From Acetobacteraceae bacterium (GTDB taxonomy: Bacteria; Pseudomonadota; Alphaproteobacteria; Acetobacterales; Acetobacteraceae), in contig CANGNF010000040.1 of the NCBI GenBank assembly GCA_947455205.1, positions 1-47,061 of the forward strand: a stretch of DNA of 47,061 bases, given 5' to 3'. The translations under genes were made by a program, and so were the position numbers. Below are positions 25,639 through 33,855 of this stretch, one piece after another. Numbering within the stretch: the first letter of the stretch is position 1; every line of letters starts with the position of its first letter. The notes under the pieces were generated by a model. It saw only the letters and a list, made by a program, of their open reading frames with translations, ran no database searches and was not told where the DNA came from.

Positions 25639-25648
25639 AGTGATCACA
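25639..25648. promoter_or_regulatory. Putative GntR operator 1 (GTGATCAC)
   Basis: Core GTGATCAC at 25640-25647; read on the minus strand the 10-mer is TGTGATCACT, one base off the symmetric TGTGATCACA. It lies about 20 bases before the start of opine dehydrogenase copy 1. A minus-strand TTGACA is further upstream (near 25681-25686). One of four such sites in the cluster. Confidence 0.6.
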
Positions 25649-25853
25649 CCGGTAGGCAGCTTCCGTTCGCCCATGCCCTGCTGTCAACAAGCGATGCAGC
25701 AAACCCTAGCCGACCGCCTGACCGCGGCGTTTCGGCACTCATACAACGCCTGCTTCGCGGCCTGCCCGCTTCTCCGCATGCCCAGCGAACGGGCAAACCC
25801 GGCCCAGCCCCAGGCCCAGGCCTGCCCGCCACGCTTGCAATCCGCCCCGCCAC

Positions 25854-25863
25854 TGTGATCACA
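25854..25863. promoter_or_regulatory. Putative GntR operator 2 (TGTGATCACA)
   Basis: A perfect 10-bp palindrome, 29 bases before the GTG start of opine dehydrogenase copy 2. It lies in the same 270-bp divergent intergenic region as operator 1, about 215 bp away. The stretch between the two operators holds no gene that I can support. Confidence 0.65.
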
Positions 25864-25891
25864 TTCCGCCGCGCACAACAGGAGAGTCGGG

Positions 25892-27004
25892 GTGCCCACA
25901 GCCATCCGCAGCATCGCCGTGATCGGCGCCGGCCATGGTGGGTGCGCCGCGGCCGCGGACCTGACTCAGCGCGGCTTCGAGGTGCGTCTCTACGGCCGCA
26001 GCCCCAGCACCATCGAGCCGATCCAACAGGCCGGCGGCATCCAGCTCAGCGGCAGCCTGGGCGAGGCCTTCGTCCCGCTGCCGCTGGTCACCAACAGCGC
26101 CGCCGAGGCCATGGACGGCGCCGACCTCGTTATCCTGATGGGCCCGACCCACGCGCATGACGGCATGGCCGAAACCGTCGCGCCGCACCTACGGCCGGAC
26201 CAGCTGATGCTGGCGGCACCAGGCCACACGTTGCTGCTGATCCCCCAGGTGCTGCGGCGGCACGGCAAGGCCGCGGTGCCGTTCTGCGACACGGCGACCC
26301 TGCCCTACATCGCCCGCAAGTCCGGCCCGGCCGCGGTGCGCGTGACCCAAGCGGCCAAGCGCCTGCCCTTCGCCGCTTTTCCCGGCCACCGTACCGCGGA
26401 ACTGGCGGCGCGGCTGGCCGCGGTCTTCCCCGCCATCGCGCCGCACCGGCACCTGCTGGAGACGGTGTTCCCGTACACCAACGCCATCCACCACCCGCCA
26501 GCCACGCTGATGAATGCCGGGCGGATCGAGGCCACGGGCGGCGACTACCACCACTACTACGACGGCATCAGCCCCGCTGTCGGCCGCGTCATCGACGCGC
26601 TTGATGTCGAGCGCCGCGCCATCGGCGCCGCCTTCGGCGTGGAGGTGCTGCCCTTCGTCGAGCACTTCCACCGGATCGGCTACACCACCGCCGCCGCGCG
26701 CGACAGCGGCCTGGCCTACCAGGCCTTCCACCAGAGCGAACCGGATCGCTGGATCCGTGCCCCCACCAGCCTGGACCATCGCTTCCTGGAGGAAGACATC
26801 CCCTTCGGCCTGGTGCTGCTCTCCGGCCTGGCGGGGCTGGCTGGCGTCGCCACGCCCGGCATCGACCATCTGATCCACCTGGCCTGCCTGGCCACCGGCC
26901 ACGACTACCGCGCCCGCGGCCTGACGCTGGAGCGCGTCGGCCTTGCCGGGCTGGACGCCGCCGGCGCCGTGCGCCTGCTGGAACAGGGCTATCCCGATGC
27001 CTAG
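25892..27004 (+). CDS. Octopine/nopaline dehydrogenase family protein (copy 2)
   Basis: A 370-residue paralogue of the divergent gene. The Rossmann motif is GAGHGG at residues 12-17. The catalytic-site pattern is NAIHHPPATLMNAGRIE, and SLDHRFLEEDIPFGLV supplies the Arg and Asp. The start is GTG, with AGGAGAG five bases upstream. It heads the rightward operon with two Bug proteins and TctBA, which ties it to uptake of a carboxylate. The two copies differ enough that they probably act on different substrates or stereoisomers; I cannot say which. Confidence 0.87.
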   Translation: MPTAIRSIAVIGAGHGGCAAAADLTQRGFEVRLYGRSPSTIEPIQQAGGIQLSGSLGEAFVPLPLVTNSAAEAMDGADLVILMGPTHAHDGMAETVAPHLRPDQLMLAAPGHTLLLIPQVLRRHGKAAVPFCDTATLPYIARKSGPAAVRVTQAAKRLPFAAFPGHRTAELAARLAAVFPAIAPHRHLLETVFPYTNAIHHPPATLMNAGRIEATGGDYHHYYDGISPAVGRVIDALDVERRAIGAAFGVEVLPFVEHFHRIGYTTAAARDSGLAYQAFHQSEPDRWIRAPTSLDHRFLEEDIPFGLVLLSGLAGLAGVATPGIDHLIHLACLATGHDYRARGLTLERVGLAGLDAAGAVRLLEQGYPDA

Positions 27005-27053
27005 GCACGCTTCTTGCGAGACGCCAGACGCAGCGACCAGCGGAGCAGCCACC

Positions 27054-28028
27054 ATGCACAGGCGATCCATCCTCGCGCTATCGGCAGCGGCCCTCGCCGC
27101 GCCACGCCTCGGCCGCGCCGCCGGCTACCCGGACGGCCCCATAACGCTGGTCGTCGCCTGGCCCGCTGGTGGTGGCAGCGACGTCAGCATGCGCCTGGTG
27201 GCCGAAGCCCTGGGTCGGCGCCTCAACGTGCCGGTGCTGGTGGAGAACCGCCCCGGCGCCGCCGGCACCATCGGCCACCGCGCCATCGCCACGGCGCGGC
27301 CGGATGGCCAGACCATCGGCATGTTCTCGCAGGACGCGATCACCGCGCAGTACGGCAACGCCAATGCCCCGGCGCTGACGGAGTTCGAGCCGCTCGGCTT
27401 CTTCGGCGAGGAACCTGGCTCGCTCCAGGTGCATCCCGGCACCGGGATCACCACGCTGGCCGAGTACATCGCCCGCGCCAAGGCGGCGCCGGGCAAGCTG
27501 CGCAACGGCGGCAATCCCGCGCCCGGCGCCTCCTTCCTCTACATGGCCTATTACGAGCGCAAGCTGGATATCCGCGTCACCAAGGTGGCCTATGCCGGCT
27601 ACGCGCCCACCGTCACCGCGGTGCTTTCCGGCGAGGTGGACAGCGGCAGCGTGCCGGTGCCCGACGTCATCGAACACCACAATGCCGGGCGGTTGCGGCT
27701 GCTCGCCGTCTCCGGCGCCGAACGCCACTTCATGGCGCCGAACGTGCCCACCTTCCGTGAACTCGGCCACGACGTCGTCATCGGCGGCTGGCGCAGCCTG
27801 GCAGCCCCGGTTGGCGTGGCGGCGGACCGCCTGGCGGTGCTGCGGGAAAACCTGTTCGCCGTGTTCAAGGACGCGGATTTCCAGGCCAAGGCGCGCCACG
27901 CCGGCTTCGCCGTAACCCCCGGTGACCACGCCCGCACTGCTGCCGCCTGGGCCGAAGCCGACACCAGCATCTACCCGATCATGGACGAACTGGGCCTCAT
28001 CAAGGCCCGCCGCAAGCAGGGGACCTGA
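27054..28028 (+). CDS. Bug/TctC-family periplasmic solute-binding protein
   Basis: A 324-residue exported binding protein for a TTT transporter. The signal peptide is MHRRSILALSAAALAAPRLGRAA. Family motifs: PITLVVAWPAGGGSDVSMRLVAEAL, VLVENRPGAAGTIGHRA, then AYAGYAPTVTAVLSGEVDSG. The ATG at 27054 has GGAG upstream; longer in-frame readings overlap the opine dehydrogenase gene. It is followed two bases later by a close paralogue and then by tctB and tctA. Confidence 0.92.
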   Translation: MHRRSILALSAAALAAPRLGRAAGYPDGPITLVVAWPAGGGSDVSMRLVAEALGRRLNVPVLVENRPGAAGTIGHRAIATARPDGQTIGMFSQDAITAQYGNANAPALTEFEPLGFFGEEPGSLQVHPGTGITTLAEYIARAKAAPGKLRNGGNPAPGASFLYMAYYERKLDIRVTKVAYAGYAPTVTAVLSGEVDSGSVPVPDVIEHHNAGRLRLLAVSGAERHFMAPNVPTFRELGHDVVIGGWRSLAAPVGVAADRLAVLRENLFAVFKDADFQAKARHAGFAVTPGDHARTAAAWAEADTSIYPIMDELGLIKARRKQGT

Positions 28029-28029
28029 C

Positions 28030-28992
28030 ATGCTCCGACGCCACCTGATGCTCATCGGTGCGGGCGCGCTGGCCGCGCCTGCGGTCCACGCCCAATCCTT
28101 CCCCGGCGCGCCGATGACGCTGATCGTGCCCTGGCCCGCCGGCGGCGGCAGCGACATCGCCATGCGCCTGATCGCCGAGGCCGCCAGCAAGCAGTTCGGC
28201 GTGCCGGTGGTGGTGGACAACCGCCCGGGCGCCGCCGGCTCCATCGGCCACCGCGCCCTGGTGAATGCGCGGCCCGATGGCCTGACCTTTGGCATGTTCA
28301 GCACCGCCGGCGTCGCCGCGCCCTACCTGAACGCCAATGCCAACACGATCGACGAGTTGGAGCCGCTGGCCTTCTTCGGCTCCGACCCCAGCGCCATCCA
28401 GGCCAGCAAGGCCAGCGGCATCACCTCGCTGGCGGATTTCGTCGCCCGCGCCCGCGCCAACCCCGGCAAGATCAAGAACGGCAATGACCAGCCGGGCGGC
28501 GCCTCCTTCCTCGCGGTGGCCAGCTACGAGAAGATGATGAACTTCCGCATCCAGAAGGTGCCCTACGCCGGCTACGCGCCGACCGTACAGGCGCTGCTGG
28601 CCGGGGAAGTGGACAGCGCCACCGTCGCGATCCCCGACACCATCGAATACCACCGCGAGGGCAAGCTGAAGATCCTCGGCGTCTCCTCGCCCACGCGGCA
28701 CTTCATGGCGCCGGAAATCCCCACCTTCAAGGAACAGGGCTTCGATGTGGATGTCGGCAGCTGGCGCTGCGTCGCCGGCCCCAAGGGCATTCCCGCCGAC
28801 CGGCTGAAGAAGCTGCAGGACGGGCTGCTGGCCGCCATGCGGACCGAGGAATTCGCCACCAGGGCGCGCACCGCCGGCTTCACCATCCAACCCGGCGACG
28901 CCGCGGTGACCCTGGCCCGCTGGCGCGCCGACGACACGCTGCTCTACGGCATTTTGGACGAGGCCGGGCTGGTGAAGGCCCGCAAGCGCTGA
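28030..28992 (+). CDS. Bug/TctC-family periplasmic solute-binding protein (TctC)
   Basis: A 320-residue exported protein, paralogous to its upstream neighbour. The signal is MLRRHLMLIGAGALAAPAVHA. Shared motifs: LIVPWPAGGGSDIAMRLIAEA, VVVDNRPGAAGSIGHRALVNARPDG (in blocks), and YAGYAPTVQALLAGEVDSATVAIPDTIEYH. It lies directly before tctB and is the likely dedicated TctC of this transporter. Its stop overlaps the proposed CTG start of tctB. Tandem duplication of the binding protein probably widens ligand range. Confidence 0.92.
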   Translation: MLRRHLMLIGAGALAAPAVHAQSFPGAPMTLIVPWPAGGGSDIAMRLIAEAASKQFGVPVVVDNRPGAAGSIGHRALVNARPDGLTFGMFSTAGVAAPYLNANANTIDELEPLAFFGSDPSAIQASKASGITSLADFVARARANPGKIKNGNDQPGGASFLAVASYEKMMNFRIQKVPYAGYAPTVQALLAGEVDSATVAIPDTIEYHREGKLKILGVSSPTRHFMAPEIPTFKEQGFDVDVGSWRCVAGPKGIPADRLKKLQDGLLAAMRTEEFATRARTAGFTIQPGDAAVTLARWRADDTLLYGILDEAGLVKARKR

Positions 28993-29435
28993 GCCTGCGC
29001 CTGAACAAGGACCTGCTGACCGGCCTGCTGTTCATCGGCATCGGCGTCGGCGGGTTGGTCTTGGCGATGCCGCTGGAATCCGGCACCGCCGGCGCCATGG
29101 AGGCAGGCTACTACCCGCGCCTGGTCTGCGCCCTGGTGGTCGCGCTGGGCTGCCTCACCGTGCTGTCCGGCGTGCTGCAGAAGGGCGAGTTGCCGGAGGA
29201 CTGGCATTGGTGGCCGCTGCTGATGGTCAGCGCCAGCGCGGTCGCCTTCGCCGCCCTGTTGGAGGCCGCCGGCTTCGCCATCACCCTCTTCGCCGTGGCG
29301 CTGCTGGCCAGCCTGGCGGGCCGGCTGCTGAACCTCTGGCGGGCCGCCGTGCTGGCCGGCGTGCTGGTGGTGATGAACATCGGCCTGTTCGTCTACGCGC
29401 TTGGCCTGCCCCTGCGCATCTGGCCGCGGATCTGA
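28989..29435 (+). CDS. tctB: Tripartite tricarboxylate transporter small subunit TctB, CTG start
   Basis: A roughly 148-residue membrane protein with four hydrophobic segments, the small subunit of the TTT carboxylate importer. The family-typical N-terminus LNKDLLTGLLFIGIG followed by GYYPRLVCAL is encoded upstream of the first standard start (TTG 29055), and there is no in-frame ATG, GTG or TTG before it. The only reasonable start is a CTG at 28989, overlapping the previous stop as CTGA, the same geometry as the ATGA overlaps elsewhere in the window. A GGTGAAGG stretch lies about 10 bases upstream. Starting at 29055 would remove the first transmembrane helix. Confidence 0.85.
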   Translation: MSLRLNKDLLTGLLFIGIGVGGLVLAMPLESGTAGAMEAGYYPRLVCALVVALGCLTVLSGVLQKGELPEDWHWWPLLMVSASAVAFAALLEAAGFAITLFAVALLASLAGRLLNLWRAAVLAGVLVVMNIGLFVYALGLPLRIWPRI

Positions 29436-29438
29436 CCC

Positions 29439-30941
29439 ATGCATGACCTGATCAGCAACCTGGCCATGGGCTTTGGCGTGGCGCTGAGCCTGCAGAATAT
29501 CGGACTGTGCTTCATCGGCTGCGTGCTGGGCACCGCCATCGGCGTGCTGCCCGGCATCGGCCCGCTGCCCACGGTGGCCATGCTGCTGCCCTTCACCTTC
29601 ACGCTGGACCCGACGGGCGCGCTGATCATGCTGGCCGGCGTGTTCTACGGCGCGCAGTACGGCGGCAGCACCACGGCCATTTTGGCGCGCTTGCCGGGCG
29701 AAACCTCCTCGGTCGTCACCTGCCTGGACGGCTATGCCATGGCGCTGAAGGGCCAGGCCGGCACCGCGCTCGCCATCGCCGCCATCGGCTCGGTCTTCGC
29801 GGGCATCGCAACGACGCTGCTGATCGCCGCCGCCGGCCCGCCGCTGGCCGATGTAGCGCTGCTGTTCCAGTCCGCCGACTACGTCGCGGTCATGCTGCTC
29901 GGCCTGGTCTCCGCCGTGGTCATGGCGCATGGCTCGGTGCTGAAGGCGCTGCTGATGATCCTGTTCGGCTTGCTGCTCGGCACCGTCGGCACCGATGTCG
30001 CCAGCGGCGACTACCGGCTGACGCTCGGCCTGGACATGCTGGCGGATGGCCTCGGCTTCGTCCCCATCTCGATGGGGCTGTTCGGCCTCGCCGAGATCAT
30101 GGTGAACCTGGAGACCATGGCGGGGCGCACCACCATCGCCAAGAAGGTCGGCAGCCTCTGGCCCTCCCGCGCCGTGCTGCGCCAGGCCTTCCCCGCCATG
30201 TTGCGCGGCACCGCCATGGGCGCCGCCTTCGGCATCCTGCCCGGCGGCGGCCCGACCATCGCCGCCTTCAGCGCCTACAGTCTGGAGAAGAAGGTAGCGC
30301 GCGACCCCTCGCGCTTAGGCCATGGCGCGGTGGAAGGCGTGGCAGCGCCGGAAGCCGCCAACAACGCGGCGACGCAGAGCTGCTTCATCCCCATGCTCTG
30401 CCTGGGCATTCCGCCCAATGCGCTGATGGCGCTGATGGTCGGCGCCATGATGGTGCACGGCATCCAGCCCGGGCCGTCGATCATCACCAAGCAGCCGGAA
30501 TTGTTCTGGGGCATGATAGCCAGCATGGCCGTGGGCAACGTCATCCTGGTCATCCTCAACCTACCGCTGATCGGCATCTGGGTGAAGCTGCTGCAGGTGC
30601 CCTATGCCTACCTGTTCCCCGCGATCATCGTGTTCTGCGCGGTGGGCACCTACACGGTGGACAGCAGCACCGGCGATGTCGTGCTGATGGCGATCTTCGG
30701 CGTGCTCGGCTACGTCTTCCGCAAGCTAGACTGCGAACCGGCCCCGCTGATGCTCGGCCTGGTGCTCGGCCCGCTGCTGGAGGAAAACTTCCGCCGCGCC
30801 ATGGTGCTGTCGGATGGCAACGCCATGGTGTTCCTGCAGCGCCCGATCAGCCTGGGCTTCCTCATCGCCGCCGCGCTGCTGCTGGCGGCGGTGCTGCTGC
30901 CCAGCATCCGCCGTGGCCGGCAGGAAGCCTTCCGCGAATAG
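29439..30941 (+). CDS. tctA: Tripartite tricarboxylate transporter large subunit TctA
   Basis: A 500-residue permease with about a dozen hydrophobic segments. It carries the TctA signature repeats GTAIGVLPGIGPLPTVAML and GAAFGILPGGGPTIAAFSAYSLEKK (each a PGxGP loop). With TctB it moves a carboxylate delivered by TctC, driven by an ion gradient. The ATG is three bases after the tctB stop. A 9-bp hairpin after the stop probably ends the operon. The carried compound is unknown. Confidence 0.95.
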   Translation: MHDLISNLAMGFGVALSLQNIGLCFIGCVLGTAIGVLPGIGPLPTVAMLLPFTFTLDPTGALIMLAGVFYGAQYGGSTTAILARLPGETSSVVTCLDGYAMALKGQAGTALAIAAIGSVFAGIATTLLIAAAGPPLADVALLFQSADYVAVMLLGLVSAVVMAHGSVLKALLMILFGLLLGTVGTDVASGDYRLTLGLDMLADGLGFVPISMGLFGLAEIMVNLETMAGRTTIAKKVGSLWPSRAVLRQAFPAMLRGTAMGAAFGILPGGGPTIAAFSAYSLEKKVARDPSRLGHGAVEGVAAPEAANNAATQSCFIPMLCLGIPPNALMALMVGAMMVHGIQPGPSIITKQPELFWGMIASMAVGNVILVILNLPLIGIWVKLLQVPYAYLFPAIIVFCAVGTYTVDSSTGDVVLMAIFGVLGYVFRKLDCEPAPLMLGLVLGPLLEENFRRAMVLSDGNAMVFLQRPISLGFLIAAALLLAAVLLPSIRRGRQEAFRE

Positions 30942-30963
30942 GGCGGCGCCCGCAGCGCCGCCC
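30941..30963. terminator. Bidirectional hairpin between convergent operons
   Basis: A perfect 9-bp inverted repeat, GGGCGGCGC (30941-30949) and GCGCCGCCC (30955-30963), with a 5-nt loop. It sits at the tctA stop and just before the end of the convergent M24 gene, so it could end transcription from both sides. No T-run. Confidence 0.6.
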
Positions 30964-30970
30964 GCCGGCG

Positions 30971-32107
30971 CTACCGGATCACCAGCAGCTTGTCGGTATT
31001 GGCGTAGTCAGAGATCAGCTCGGCGCCGTTCTCCGTCACCAGCAGCATGTCCTTGTTCTGCATGCCGTAGCCATAGCCGGTGCGGTAGCACAGCGGCTCG
31101 AAACCCAGCACCATCCCGGCCTCCAGCACCGCATCGCTGCCCGGCTTGCCGAGGATCGGCGTAACGCCAAGATACGGGTCCTCATGCAGGTGCAGCCCGA
31201 TGCCATGGCCGACGAAGGAGATCGGCGGCAGCTTCATCTCCTCCAGCTTGGCAATGAAGGCATCATAGATCGCGCGGCAGGAGGCGCCGGGCTTCACCAT
31301 CTCCAGGATCTGGTACTTGCACGCCACCAGATGCGCCCAGATTTCCTCGGCCATCTCGGGCGCTTCCTGCACCACCGCGGTGCGGCAGACGCCGGCCTGG
31401 TAGCCGCCAATGACCGCGAAGATCTCCACCCGGCAAACGTCGCCGCGCACCAGCCGGCGAGCGGTCGGCCCGACATTCGGCAACTGGCTACGCTCGCCGG
31501 TCGCCACGATCATCAGCTTGAAGTGCTCGGCGCCGAGTTCATACACGTTGCGCGTCAGGTGCGCCGCAATATCCATCTCGGTATCGCCGGCCTTCACCGC
31601 GCCGATGGCATCCGTGATCGCCTGGTCGGCAATGCGCGACAGCCGCCGCAGCAGCGCCTGCTCATCCGGCGTCTTCAACTGCCGCAGCCGCGCCAGAATG
31701 CCCTCGCAGGCACTGAAACTCACGCCCGGCAGCGCCGCCTGCAGCCGCATGAAGTCGCCGGCCGGCAGATAGTCCAGCTCAATCCCGATGCGCCCGCGCG
31801 CCAACCCCAGCTCGGCCAGTTGTGCCGCCAGCACCAGCATGGCGTCGTCGGAAAACTCCGCCCAGATCGTGGTCGGCACCCCCGGCGCGTTGCGCGCGAT
31901 GGTGCTGCTTTCCATGTCCACGCCGAACAGCGCCACCGCGCCGCTGGCCTGCACGATGGCCATGGCATGGCGGTGCCGGATCAGCGGCTGCGACGGCACG
32001 ACGAAGCCGGTCACGTAGGCGAAGTTCTCCGGCGAGCAGGAGATCATGGCGTCCAGCCCGGCCGCCACCATCGCCTTCGCCTGGCGCTGCGCGATATCGT
32101 CCCGCAT
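30971..32107 (-). CDS. Creatinase-like M24 (pita-bread fold) protein (copy 2)
   Basis: A 378-residue paralogue of the M24 protein at 23.4-24.5 kb. N-terminal domain to about 140 (RIGIELDYLPAGDF), then the pita-bread domain. Three of five canonical metal ligands are replaced: Glu228 for the first Asp, Gly239 for the second (GGYQAGVCRT) and Lys352 for the last Glu (QNKDMLLVT); His301 (GHGIG) and Glu337 (GFEP) remain. The loss pattern recalls creatinase, whose equivalent segment also lacks both Asp. A metal-free C-N hydrolase is the best guess. ATG at 32107 has GAAGGA eight bases upstream. Last gene of the dpaA-like operon, three bases after the enolase gene. Confidence 0.85.
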   Translation of the reverse strand: MRDDIAQRQAKAMVAAGLDAMISCSPENFAYVTGFVVPSQPLIRHRHAMAIVQASGAVALFGVDMESSTIARNAPGVPTTIWAEFSDDAMLVLAAQLAELGLARGRIGIELDYLPAGDFMRLQAALPGVSFSACEGILARLRQLKTPDEQALLRRLSRIADQAITDAIGAVKAGDTEMDIAAHLTRNVYELGAEHFKLMIVATGERSQLPNVGPTARRLVRGDVCRVEIFAVIGGYQAGVCRTAVVQEAPEMAEEIWAHLVACKYQILEMVKPGASCRAIYDAFIAKLEEMKLPPISFVGHGIGLHLHEDPYLGVTPILGKPGSDAVLEAGMVLGFEPLCYRTGYGYGMQNKDMLLVTENGAELISDYANTDKLLVIR

Positions 32108-32110
32108 GGC

Positions 32111-33271
32111 CTAATCCTTCACCCGATAGGTCTCGATCTTCGCCAGATCGACATCGATACCCATGCCCGGTGCCGTCGGCACCACGATGCAGCCATCCTC
32201 CAACTTCATGCCGGAAACCAGCAGGTCGTCCCTGTAGTAGATGCCGCCGACCTGGCCGTGCTGCTCCGCCGCCGGTGTGGAAACCGGCACGACGCAGGAC
32301 AGCGTCACCGCCGCCGCCGCCGCTGCCAGGTGGATATTGGCCAGGTTGCCGACGCCGGTCTCAACCGACCCGTTGACGTTGCAGATGATCCCGGCCGCGC
32401 GACACACCGCCGCAACCTCCATCGCCCGCGCCAGCCCGCCCGGCTTGGTGGTGTAGATCGAGACGATCTGCGCCGCCCGCTTCTCGATGATCTGGATCAC
32501 GTCATGCGCGTTCCAGGCGCTCTCATCCGCCATGACAGGCGTGTCGATGGCACGGGCCACCTCGGCGATGCGCTCTATCCCCATCACCGGTTGTTCGGCG
32601 TAGATGATGCGGCTCTCCTCCATCACACGGATCGTGCGGATCGCCTCGCCGGGCGTGCGGTAGCCCTCGTTCGCATCGACGCAGAGGTCCACATCCGGCC
32701 CCACCGCGGCGCGGATCTGCCGCACCCTCTCGATGTCCCGCTTCGCGTCAACGCCGACCTTGATCTTGATGGTGCGGATGCCCTCGGCGGCCACCTTGGC
32801 CACTTCCTGCACCGCCTGCTCTATCGGGATCAGCCCGACGGAATGCGTGACCGGCACGCGCGCGCGATGCTTGCCGCCGAGCAGGATATGCACCGGCACG
32901 CCGAGCCAGCGCCCGGTCAGGTCATGGAAGGCGAAGTCCACCGCGCCCTTGGCGTAGGGGTAGCCCTTGATGATCGCGTCCATCCGCGCATGCAGCGTCG
33001 CCGCATCGCCAAGTTCCACGCCGATAACCGCCGGCGCCAGGTACTTCTCGATCACCAGCTGCGTGATCGCCGGGCTCTCGCCGAAGTAGCGGCCGAACTC
33101 GCCGCCCCAATCCTTCAGCGCCGGCGCCTCGCCCCAGCCGACGCGCCCGGCATCGTCGGTGATCTTGACCATGATGTAGCGGCCAATGGGCTCGGTCAGC
33201 CCGGTCCACTTGTGCTCGCGCCGCGTCGGCAACTGGATCAGGACGGTGTCGATGGCCTTGATGACGGGCAC
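32111..33271 (-). CDS. Mandelate racemase/muconate lactonizing enzyme family protein (copy 2)
   Basis: A 386-residue enolase-superfamily protein. The active site is complete: Lys169/Lys171 (IKIKVG), Asp199 (CVDAN), Glu226 (YAEQP), Asp249 (MADES) and Lys276 (TTKPGG). These are at the same residue numbers as copy 1, and long blocks are shared (LKDWGGEFG, GYPYAKGAVDF/GYPYAKAAIDV, VDAKRDIE). The start is placed at GTG 33271, with GAGGA six bases upstream; a longer in-frame reading runs into the VOC gene and has no family match. Being paired again with an M24 gene suggests consecutive steps of one pathway. Confidence 0.9.
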   Translation of the reverse strand: MPVIKAIDTVLIQLPTRREHKWTGLTEPIGRYIMVKITDDAGRVGWGEAPALKDWGGEFGRYFGESPAITQLVIEKYLAPAVIGVELGDAATLHARMDAIIKGYPYAKGAVDFAFHDLTGRWLGVPVHILLGGKHRARVPVTHSVGLIPIEQAVQEVAKVAAEGIRTIKIKVGVDAKRDIERVRQIRAAVGPDVDLCVDANEGYRTPGEAIRTIRVMEESRIIYAEQPVMGIERIAEVARAIDTPVMADESAWNAHDVIQIIEKRAAQIVSIYTTKPGGLARAMEVAAVCRAAGIICNVNGSVETGVGNLANIHLAAAAAAVTLSCVVPVSTPAAEQHGQVGGIYYRDDLLVSGMKLEDGCIVVPTAPGMGIDVDLAKIETYRVKD

Positions 33272-33290
33272 GGCTATTCCTCGCTGCGGC

Positions 33291-33656
33291 TCAGGCTTTC
33301 TCGCCCACCTGGTACAACTCAACCTTGGTGCCGTCGGGGTCGGCGACATAGACGGTCAGCCCATAGGGGCCGTCATGCAGGTCCTCGAAGAAGCTCACGC
33401 CGGCCGCCTTCAGCGTCTCGCGCAGCGCCCGCACATCGCCGACTTCGAACGCGATGTGATCAAGCTGCCGATGCCCCGGCTCGCGCCCCTTGATCAGCGC
33501 GAAGGCGTGGTTGAAGGCGGTGAAGGGCCGGCCATCCGCCAGCGGCTTGGCATTGCGCGGCGTGAAGCCCAGCAGCCCCTGGTAGAAGGCGGTGGAGGCC
33601 GCGATATCGCTGACCATCAGCAGCAGGTGGCCGAAGCCCTTTACCCCCGCCGCCAC
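33291..33656 (-). CDS. VOC (glyoxalase/dioxygenase fold) protein
   Basis: A 121-residue vicinal-oxygen-chelate protein. The N-terminal GFGHLLLMVSDIAASTAFYQGLLGF and second half LDHIAFEVGDVRALRETLKAAGV with DPDGTKVELYQV are typical. Candidate metal ligands are His10, His66-like and the C-terminal Glu. Members are lyases, isomerases, ring-cleaving dioxygenases or resistance proteins. The start is a GTG at 33656, one base beyond the tautomerase stop. Role in the pathway unknown. Confidence 0.82.
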   Translation of the reverse strand: MAAGVKGFGHLLLMVSDIAASTAFYQGLLGFTPRNAKPLADGRPFTAFNHAFALIKGREPGHRQLDHIAFEVGDVRALRETLKAAGVSFFEDLHDGPYGLTVYVADPDGTKVELYQVGEKA

Positions 33657-33657
33657 G

Positions 33658-33852
33658 TCAGCCTTCCTTCATGTCGATGCCGAGCACGCCGCCGCGACCC
33701 CAGCTGTCCTTCGGCGTGTCGTGGATCACCACATGCAGGTGGTCCGGCTTGCAGCCGGCGTGTTCCACCATGGCGTCGGTGATCGCCTTCACCAGGCGGC
33801 GCTTCTGCTCCACCGTGCGGCCTTCCCACATCTCCACCACCACGAACGGCAT
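33658..33852 (-). CDS. 4-oxalocrotonate tautomerase family protein
   Basis: A 64-residue protein whose second residue is Pro (MPFVVVEMWEGRTVEQKRRL), which becomes the catalytic N-terminal base after Met removal. The rest follows the 4-OT pattern: helix, then HVVIHDTPKDSWGRGGVLG. Known members interconvert enol and keto acids or dehalogenate. It lies four bases after the dpaA-like gene. A keto-enol step fits a pathway for a cyclic or aromatic acid. Confidence 0.87.
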   Translation of the reverse strand: MPFVVVEMWEGRTVEQKRRLVKAITDAMVEHAGCKPDHLHVVIHDTPKDSWGRGGVLGIDMKEG

Positions 33853-33855
33853 CGG

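Noticed and set aside
25892..27004. Opine metallophore (staphylopine/pseudopaline-type) biosynthesis
   Set aside because: The opine dehydrogenase fold fits, but no nicotianamine-synthase-like gene, histidine racemase or metallophore exporter is near.
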